Shown: positions 33,001-43,500 of the stretch, piece after piece
Layout: each line of letters opens with the position of its first letter
How positions within the stretch are numbered: the first letter of the stretch is position 1
NCBI GenBank assembly: GCA_009760855.2
Contig: WPIO01000012.1
Span: forward strand, 3,008,001-3,072,000
Direction of reading: 5' to 3'
DNA length: 64,000 bases
Source: Cristatella mucedo
Lineage: Eukaryota > Bryozoa > Phylactolaemata > Cristatellidae
Made by a program: the position numbers and the translations under genes
Notes under the pieces: generated by a model
Told to the model about the DNA's origin: nothing
The model's database searches: none
Seen by the model: only the letters and a program-made list of their open reading frames with translations

Positions 33001-35788
33001 TCCGGGAACAGCACAGTCTCTCGATCTTCCGACACATTAATCGAGTCCGGGTCAATCTGCAAGCACGAGGTGAAAGCTCTGGCTGCATGCCGAAATAAAA
33101 TTGCTAGTGCCTCTCTGCATGCATGGGCACACTGGCAGTGCGGCCTGTGCCAGCATCCAAGCAGTCGCACTGCGTTCGATGCAAGCCGTCACGTATACAC
33201 AAGGATTCGCGCAAGCTCACGAGTTTGGGCACACACTCGCCCGTCGAAGCAGAGTAGAGCCAGCTCACAAGCTACCAGCGAGTGCCAAACCCGGCAGAGA
33301 CGCAGGTGCGAGTGATGTAAAGAATGGGCACGCTCGAGGCATACCACGTGCAGCTGAACTTTGCCTTCGAACGCCACGGCAGCATAGTCCTCGTTCAAGT
33401 GCACGCTCTGCACGGTTCCCAAGTACTCTCGGTCGCGCAGCTTCACGGGCCCTGCAATGGCGAGCAGCTGCGCTTTCGACGGTGCCGATCGAAAGTCACC
33501 CATGCGTCTCCCTCGACGGCTCACACGGGCAGGCCGGCGCACGGCTCGCGGCAGCGCCAGTAAACTCGCTGTCACCAGAAGCCACCGGCAGCGAGAGGAA
33601 GCACAGAGTGGAGCCACCAGTTCACATGCCAAGAGAAAGCCAAACACAGCCACCTTTCAAGCGCAACGGTGGTAAGAAACAACAATCGGTAGATAGGGCA
33701 AACAGCAAACTGCAGCTGTTGGTCTGGTTCGGCAACGGGAACCGGAAAAGGAGCTCGGGGCAACGATACGAGGAGAAGCATTTGCCTCGTGCCTATCAGC
33801 TCTGATCCGTCTGCGGGAGGTGGGGGCAAATGCTTTAGAAGTAAGCTTCACATTTACTGCTAGAAGGACTCAAGAAGGCGCAGCTGGGTGACAGAGGCAT
33901 TCGTATACTGCTCCTCACTAGCCGGCCACCGTGCACAATAGAGGGTCGGATTGGAAGGAAGTGGTTGCTGGTGGAGTGGAGGCGCCAACAGGCACTTATA
34001 AGCAGCTTGTCTGGCCGGCATTTCTCAAGCTGAAGATCGCCAAGGCAGAGCATGAGGCTACATGATTGAATCGAAGGCCACCGAGCCAATTACAGTGGAA
34101 GCCTGCTGTGCCCTCCAAATGCACCGGAAGCAGCTGCTTTTGATGAAGGCAGGCATCAGTCAGCCTTGTTGCTGACGGTGACTGGGCAGATGGCCACATG
34201 TGACATGGTATGTGCCGGTTGCCAGTTGGCTTGGCAGCCTGCCCCTCGACAGAGGCTAATCCCTTGATTGAAGGGTAGACAATTGACAGTGGGAAGCATT
34301 ACTAACATCACCAGGGTTACAACAACGAGATTGCTTAGCCTCAACCTTGCCAATGATAGCAAATCAAAAGATATATCAGGGGGGGGGTTGGTTGGCAGGT
34401 AAGTGCCTGCGGGAGGGGGGGGGGCATTTTGGCATGGTTATGGGCGATCCTGCCTGGCAGCAGGAGGTCAGGGCTAGCCGAGGCCAAGCCTAATGTGGCA
34501 ACCTGAAGCCCTTTGGCTTGGCTTGGCTGCTGTGGGTAGCCAAAATCGATAAAGCTGCAATAACCCACGGGGGGGGGGGGGAAGGAGAGCGAGGTAAACA
34601 CCCCCATGCTACCGGCGGCAAGCTAGCTGCAGATAGAGATGATTGAATGGCTACTGGGTTCGTGTGACCAGACAGTGGTCTTAAGACACCGAGCAGTCAG
34701 TGGTCTTAAGAAAATACGCACCAATGCCACGCCCAGCTGGCGCCAGCGCTGACATGGATCTGGTGGCTCTGTGACGCTGCGCATGCAGGACGATGCCCCC
34801 AAGCAGAAGCCAGTGGAAAGATCCGAAGCAAATGCTGGCAGAGAGGCAGGTGGTGGGAACGATGAGGGACAGTCGCGTCGTGAAACATATACGACACACG
34901 CCCCTTACCACCGAAGAAGTGCATGCGTCCCTCGAGAGAGCGAACACTGTTCAGCTCCCGTGCTGCAACAACAGTTCCGTGTGCGCGGAGATGCAACGTG
35001 GCAAACAGAACCGATAGCTCTATCTTTCAGCACTGACAGCACACTCGCTTGACCGTGAGCGTGAACGTTCGAGACAACATGAGCGAGCTGCTGCTGCCGA
35101 CATGCAAGCACGATGAAAGAGATCAGAGTCATAGTAAAGACGGCTTATTGTACGAAGCCACAAATGTAAGCTCAGATTAAGAACGGCAGCAGGTGCCACA
35201 CAGCAGGTCCAAGCAAGCTGCCGCAAGAGTAGAGAAGCACAAGAAGCCAGAAGGACAGCAGTGGCAGTGGCAGACAGCAGCAGCAGCAGCAGCAGCAGCA
35301 GCCCCGGCCCATACAGCAGCATTGCTCCGTGTACCACCATCGAGACCCTCTGCCCTCCTCCCACACGCAAGTCTAGTACAGGCCACTCTCGGTCGAAAAT
35401 GGACCAGCCAGCCTACCTCCCGGTGCTAGCACGTAGAACCATGTGCGATTGTTCATGCCAGCAGCAACGTGATATGGACCGACGCCTATGAATGAAGGTT
35501 CCACCTCGATGTTAACAGTCAGAGAGGCCTCTTCATTTACTTGATCTTGAACTGTGATCTGCAAACAAGCAAGCACGAATACGTTCAGTACGTCTGATAC
35601 ATGACCAGCTATCTCTTTTGATGCGGATCTACAGAAATGAAAGCATGATGGCACAACGTGCAAAAATGGAGAGACCGAGATGCAAACACGGTAGACAAAG
35701 TGAGGCAGACAAAGAAAGGCAGATCCATGCAGACAGAGAGGGAGAGACAAGTAGAGTCAAGTTTTGCATTGCTCCATTAAGTGATTAA

Positions 35789-35824
<36 letters not shown>

Positions 35825-37213
35825 GCTATATATATATATATATAGCTTATATATATATCATATTATAATATATATATATATATATAGCTGATATATATAT
35901 TATATTATATATATATATATAGCTTCTGTTCAGGAAACAGACAATGAAACTAAGGGAAGGGTGTGACTACAGGTCGTAGAACACCTTGGATGATGTGGAA
36001 TTCTGGCTTACCGACACTGGCAGCAACCACATTCAGATGCCACCGGTTTATACGGCTCCTCTTTGGGATTGCATTTCAATTTGCCATCACGCAGCACAAA
36101 GAAGTACCATGCATGGGATAGCAGATGCCCATCGTCCTCGGCCCAAAGCTGTCTATAAAGTCATGTCTCAAGCATGCAAATAATTCTAATAGTAATAATA
36201 ATAATACATTTGTATAGCATCCTCAGAGAACTTAATCTCTTTCTAGGCAATTTACATTTGTCTATGTTTACTATTCTAAGAAGAAAGAGCTTTTTTGCCA
36301 TATTCTCAAAATTGCTGCCAGCTTGGCAGCAGCCTGGTGTATACTGAGATTGACACATCAACATAGGACTTGTACATGTTATGATTATTCTTTCTCAACT
36401 GGTGGCACACAAGTCAGTTCTATACTGTACTCCAGCAGATCTCTATAGATTTATTAGTTCCAGATAGCTCAAGCAGCAAGCACTTGCGATAGGAGAGTAG
36501 GACTCTTCACCACTTAAGACAAGTCTACAGAACCATGCTCTAAGCGCAGCTGTGAATCAGTGGGGCTCGAGCCCACCCAAATGCTGCTTGTATATTCCAA
36601 AACTCACTTCCATAGCTCTAATGCAGTTATATTTTCTCTCTTGCTGCCAATCCTGACACATCCTTTCCAGCCATTTTGAGCTCAAGGCGAGCAAGCCAAA
36701 ACCATTACCCGGAGCATCCAAGCAGTCACCTCGAGCAGGGGCTATGACTGGCAAGCCTGGTGGGCTCGGCACCTCATGTTTGGCGGGATGGCAGGGAGGC
36801 GCAGGCTCGAGGCACAGGCGAGTTGCCTCCCCCTCGTCTCACCTCAAGCAGCGAGGTCAGGTAGGCGATGCGAGTCCTGTGCGCTGAGCCGAGCATGGGT
36901 AGGCGAGTGAGAAAGACATGCAGGGAGCCGCGCGACGACGAGACAGCCATCAACTGCCCGTCGTCGGACCACTGGACGCTCTCGATGCTCCGCTCTTCCT
37001 CCACGGTCACGATGGAGCGCACGTCCTTGAGATCGGTGGCACTGTGGATCTTGACACTGACGTCGGTTGGCAGGGGAGAAAAATAAGAGTGGAGAAGTGA
37101 AGGACAATCGCTACTGCTGCAGCTACCCCCCATTCCGCCAGAACGCAGAGAGAAAGAGAGCAAGAGCGAGAGAGAAAGAGAAAGAGAAAGAGAGAGAGAA
37201 AGGGAGAGAAAGG

Positions 37214-37276
<63 letters not shown>

Positions 37277-37504
37277 AAGAGATGAAGAAAGAGAGAGAGA
37301 GAGAGAGCGGGAGATGGAGAACGAGAGAGAGAGAGAGAAAGAGTGGGAGAGAACGAGAGAGAGAGAGAAAGAGAGAGCTAGAGATGGAGAAAGAGAGAGA
37401 GAAAGAAAGGAAGAGAGAGAGAGAAAGAGAAAGAGAGAAAGAAAGAAAGAGAGAGAGAGAAAGAAAGAAAGAGAGAGAGACAGACAGACAGAAAGCGAGA
37501 GACG

Positions 37505-37565
<61 letters not shown>

Positions 37566-40500
37566 TAGCATGCAAAAAGCTGCTAGCACGAGCCTTTTTG
37601 ACGAACTGCTGGCATACCAGCTACCAATGTCCAGAGTACACATATTGGGAGTTAAAGTGCTATGAGCTTGAAAAAGTGCACAAGTATTTGCATGTACACT
37701 CACACTCGTGTGCAGATGAGTACCTACATGGCGAGTGCACACACACCACCCATCCCAGGAAAAAACACAAGCCAAGTAAAAGCACCACTCTGTTTCAGAG
37801 AAGCCACTTGAAGTGGAATGTATGCCTATATACAAAAAAGCTTGCCATAAGCAGTCAAGCTATATCTGACAGGGTGGCAGACTGAGTAGAGAGTCGAATT
37901 TCATATCGAACAGGAGTACTGCTATCGTGGCAGATTAATCATCAGCCAGCCTATTGAGAACATGAACGGAAAGAGCTGGAAGCGTAGTGAAGAAAAGCAC
38001 AGCAAAATATGTAACTACTAAGCTCGACTTTCTGAACACGGTTCACTACTGCCAGTGCGAATTTTCAGGAGTGTGCTACCCATCCGACAACGAGAAAGAA
38101 AGATGGAAAGCAGCTACACAACTCGGAATGAACAATTTGATTCGAATCTTAAGATTGAATATCAGGGAATCAGCACGGCTCGTAGCAAGCAAAGGCATGT
38201 GCATACGGCCACGCCGGGCCAGTCCGATCACTACCTGTTGTCTCCGGCAGATGCACACTCGCCGAGTGCATCATTAAATGCAATGCTTGCTAGGCGATCT
38301 CGGTGGTTGCGCGACTGAAAAAGCTCCTGGCCAATCTCCTTTATGTGTGTTGAAATAGAAACGAGAAAGCCCTGCGAGAAGCCGATCAGTATGTAGCCGT
38401 CGCCAAACCTGTGAATGAGGAATTATATCAGTTCCTTTCGGCTAGCGCAGACAAACAGCCGATCAGCTGAAGTGCCGACAGGCTGCTGGCAAGAAGCTGC
38501 CGGCACTTATACACATTGCTCGCTCGTGGCAATTCGTGGGCACAGCATACCACTGGTAGTCCACGATGGTGCCATATTTGGTCTGGAAGGCCAGCTCGAT
38601 CGGATTGTCAGCATCGTTGAGGTTAACAAGGTACAAGGACTTCTTCGAAACGGTAAAGCTGATCTACAAGTATGGGGTTCTGTTGGCATTAGAACGTTCA
38701 GAAAGGAACACAGCCCAAATGTGTACGAGAGAAAGGGTAGCACTGCCCAATCAAGATGACACCACGAATAGCCAGTCAGCAATGCAGCATCCAGCACAAG
38801 CCAGACCTATAGAATGCATTTAGCATCCCCTGTCTCTCTACAGGCTGTATAGCAGATGAGACTAGCAGCACATAGAAGGCACATTGTGAATGCTGCTATT
38901 GCAGCCAATAGTGCTTAAGCAGCTGTTCACACGAACACGGAGACTCATAGAATGAAAAGTGGGGAAGGCTAACATTCAGAAGAATTAGATCCAAAGGGAC
39001 ACAGCTCAATTAGTGAAGGCTGCAGCAGTCTAGGCCCACCGTACAACATATAGCCAAATAAAAATGTATGCATTCACTCATTCATGATTTTCTAAGCAGT
39101 TAGGGTGGCAATGCTAATAGGTAAGTAATACGTGACTCACACCGATCTGAGAGTGACTGTTTTAGCAAGCCCAATTTTATTGTTTTGAGTATGGTTGCTA
39201 TCAAGGTGAATTTTTCTGAAGAACCGGGCTACCTAACGAACAGAAGTAAAAGATACGCTGCATCAAGTCTATAGCTGCTTTGTTGGTAGCATGCCTAAAG
39301 TTGTGAAAAGTGTACGGCAGCTCAAAGCCATAAGAATCAAGTCACTGAAGTTTCTTGAAGAGTGTTCTACACCCTAATCAAAACCTATATATACTATCGT
39401 TAGCCAAATACCTTCATCTAGCCCAATAATGAGTAAGTGAGTAGCATACACGATATAATGAACCCAGGAAAGTTCTGGCTCAACTTTACGAAGGTTCTGT
39501 GTAATGTCTGTCTGAACAGCTTTGGCTCTGCCTTTCTTTGTGAAGCGTCAATTGTCAAGCTTTCCGTGTGCTACCAAGAGGCTGGTGCAGAAGGTCGACC
39601 GAGGTCAAAATGAAGAAGGGACAGATGAATTCAGCTTCTCAAGCCTTTCAGTGGTGGTCATAATAATGATGATGATAATAATAATAATAAGACGTTCGTA
39701 TAACACCCTAAGAGAACTAAATCTCTTCCTAGGCACTTTATATATGCTGGAAAAGAAGCACATCAATTGGTTAGTGATAAAATCCAGTGTCAGCACACAG
39801 AATTCATATGGACCCTGAAAATGCTTCGAGAAACAGGTGGATTTTTAGCTTCTTTTTAAATGCTGTCAAATCCGTGGGTGTTGTGACGTCAGTCGGAAGT
39901 GAGCTCCAGGCTTTGTGGGCATACCAATTAATTAACCTGTCCCCAAAGCATTTGAGGTTGGTTAGCAGTATAGCTAAATGACTGGAGTCAGCACTAGCCT
40001 GATTAGGAAGTAGTTCGGATTGGTAGGCCGGAGCAAGAGACTAAAGCGACCTACAAGTGCAAAGCAAAACTTTTAAACCGCTATGCTACTTAATGGAGAG
40101 TCAGTGCAGAGAGCCGGTGGTATAATGGACTCATTTTGATGTTCACGATAGAAAATCCTAGCTGCATAGTCTTGCACCAAATCTAATCTGCACTAAATCA
40201 CAAAATCTTTCTAGTTGCACTGCAGTTGACTGACCTCTGTCCAGATACTGTTGCATAGTCTTTGCCCCTTCAAATTATGCTTGTCGAGTTTACTGTACAC
40301 GGGAAGATAACACGTGAATGTCGCCTTAAGCTTAGCTGATGTGTATTCATCTGAGAAGTGCAGGAGTAAGAAGTGGAGTACCATCTATCCTTTCAGATCT
40401 GGTTGTTGGTGCAATAACACCCCCCCACCCAGGATCACTAGCCTCAAAAGGTTCATGCAGACTCAAAAGCCTGCAAAAGCCAGTAATGCAAACCAGGAGA

Positions 40501-43500
40501 ATGGTAGTTCGACCTGAGAGGTAACCAATCGTCCGACAGTGTCAAGCACTCGAGTAACAGCATGGACCCGATAATTAAGTGGCTGGAAAACATGCTGTGA
40601 TTATTGCTTCTTCTCTGCTCACTTTGCCCGTCCTTGCACATATTTTTATTCTGCAAACTTCTCTGACTTTTGAATAGTCTGAGATATTAAGGCGCAGTGA
40701 GCTTTTGATTGGGTTAATGCCGCTTGTCCTGACCAAAAGCCAGTCGTACAATATGACTGTTCATCGATTTGTGGACGCCAACCTAGTGGTGGGACCACTG
40801 AACTAACAGGCACAAGCTTTGAAGACTTTGGCCAAAGAATAAGTAGCACAATCGATCGCAGGGAATTGCCATCAAGACCCGCAAGAGCAAACGGCGACTC
40901 ACCGTGTTGTCTCCTAAGTTCGAAGATCCGCGGTCGTCGAGCTTCATGGAGGAGAACTGCAGGTCGCTAGGATTGTCACGAAGTGTCATCTGTCGCAAAG
41001 TGTCACCTTCCGAGTTGCTCAGGGTGACCGTCTTGTCCTCACTGCCGAGGGCAAGCTGCGAGTTGGAGCTCCATGCCCCACAGGTGATTTTCTTCGTGTG
41101 CTTACCCAGTATGGGGATTTTCCTTTATGCATGCATACAGGTTTGATGAATGCTGATAGGTCAACAGCACATGTGCAACGAAACATCATTGCTTTCCAGG
41201 TGGCAAAAGCAAAGAAAAGATAGCCACCTATTTCTGCCTAATAACTACAATATAAATGCGCAGCTATGTGTAGCTATGCACTGATGCACAACCTTGGCTG
41301 AAACAGTCATTCGATTCCTGGATTCGATTCATGGATTAGTCGGGGAGTAGGTTCACTTTCAGCATCTCTGCAGGCCAAACAAACTAGGCATAAATGTAAT
41401 GCAGCTACACGATGCCTGACTATTAGGGCTATGGAATGAAGCCTTGGTCTCTGCATAAGCTTCTTTACATGAATATATAGTAAACATTAACGAACTACCG
41501 GCCAGGCGTATCATACTTACATCAAAATGATTCCTTGAACAGTCCCCTCCTACATTGCTGACTCGGTGCACTACTGCAAGTCAACTACGTCCCTTGGGTT
41601 GTTGTGGTCCAACGGATCAGCAGTTTCAGATAACTGCCTCAAGATTGGGGGGGGGAGAGATGGGTCTTTAACTTATAGCCCAGCTGTCCAGTAAAATTCT
41701 TTGCCTGAGCATGTGCAGCAGGCTAGCTCGTTGCAGAGCATTTAAGATCGGCTTGAAGGCATTTCTTGAGTTGCATATGGGACCAAGGGCTTGGCTAGAA
41801 TAATGGCGATCGAGGGCAGGTGTGCCAACAAATGCAATTATGTTAGGCATTTTCAAAGTTAGACAAAAAACATTACAAATGATAAATGCTCACAAAACCA
41901 AAAGAAAACAAATTTTTTATGTACAACATGCAAAAACACAAATACATCTCACTGTTTATTAAGGTTATGACATTATACTCCTGTTCTTGACACTCATCGT
42001 ACATAGCTGTACCATTTAGAAGTACTATAAATATCAGATAGGGCACCACACAAGCATGACATTGGCAACTTGTGTTTATGGAAGAACTCACTCAGTCACT
42101 CACGGACTAAAATTCAAAATTATGTAGATTGTTAACATGAAAAATAAATTGGTCTATGCTATGCAATACCAAATAAAGTCGAACCTGTCTATATGCATAC
42201 TCTCTGTATGCAGAAACTCTCTATGTGCACAGAAACTTGTCAAACCGAACCGTTTTTGCCAAGCTTAATGCCTAACCTCATCGAGGCATATAAGCATAAC
42301 TTTTTAAACTTATGCTTAAATGGGCTTTTTGCATATTTTTAATCAATTGCAAAGCAAAATGGAATCTTACCCATGTAAACATACTCAGTATATGTTAGTA
42401 GTGTGCTGCACAAATTCATTTTGCACTGGAAGTCAATTTCTTTCACTAGTTGACACAGTTAAAAGAACACCGGGCAAGGGAGCTCTAGTGAGCTAGTAGC
42501 ACGACTACTACAGACCATGGTAGATCAGATGACTACCTCTCTACAAGCATAGAGAATCGTCCTCTGCAAGAAAAATCTTGCATATAGGCTTGACTGTAGT
42601 AGGCATTTCAATGTTTGGTTCTGCTTAACTTCTTGGGCACCCTACGAGTGCAAATGCAATGCATGGCTTGTGCATGGTTTGTGTGCATGTGAGTGTGTAC
42701 ATGTGCGCATGCGCATTACAGTGCATGAATGCAGGACTCATGACCTCCTGGCTATGGATCTGAGTGGCAAGAGAAGAAGGAACAGAGCTATCAGACAGAG
42801 CAAGCCTGTGGACTCCAGCATAGCTGATGAATCGGGAGGCTCACCTGGATGTGCGGTGATTGTAGATTAGCAGGTTGCCTTTGGCAGTGCCGACTGCGAG
42901 CACGGCGCCGACCTTGGACCAGCGAAGAAAGGTCAGCATGTCCCTGGAAGTAAGAAGCGAGCGCTGCTGTCATCGGGGAGCTGGAGTCACGCGTGCGCAG
43001 CCAGCTCATGCTCGTCAGTCTAGAGCCAGCGACAGTGCAGCTAAGGCCGGGTGCCGAGCTCCAGCGTGAGAGCACGGGATCGCGTAAATGCAAATGCAGA
43101 AGCAGCAGCAGCACCAGCCCTCTTGCTGGCAGTGAGGCTGGCAACTCGTAGACTCGGGACGTCTGTACAGTCACACTGCACGGCAGAAGCAGGCCGTGCA
43201 AACAAGCTGGCAGCATTTGGCTTACTTGAGGCCGCTATCCAGAGAGATTGCCTTGTGTGAGTTGGCATCCCACAGCATGACCACAGCCGTCTTCTCGTTT
43301 ATAATCGCCATGGTGTCACCATCTTTGTCCCAGCCGAGTCCTGTGCACAATCTGGACAGGGAAGCAAGAGGCAAGCGGCTACCACTCGCTGCCCAGTAAG
43401 ATGTAGCAGCAGCACGGGTGGTAGAGTACGGGTAGGATGGTTGGTGCACCATGAGCCAACCGACAACATCATGCAGCATCATGCACTATTGCAGGCAGCC

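Larger units (their letters stand above)
35559..36842 (-). other. WDR19 intron 9
   Basis: Contains the AT palindrome cluster (35790-35921) and a minus-strand L2 tail with (TTA)n at 36190-36255. Confidence 0.7.

Noticed and set aside
33101-33805. 234-residue plus-strand frame
   Set aside because: It is antisense to WDR19 exon 11 and flanking intron; no protein similarity.
36774-37835. 353-residue minus-strand frame
   Set aside because: Only 36843-37056 is real (WDR19 exon 9); the remainder is read-through of a (TC)n intron tract.
43341-43342. AG at 43341-43342 as the acceptor of WDR19 exon 4
   Set aside because: It puts the exon out of phase with exon 3; the AG at 43352-43353 restores [14 protein letters not shown].
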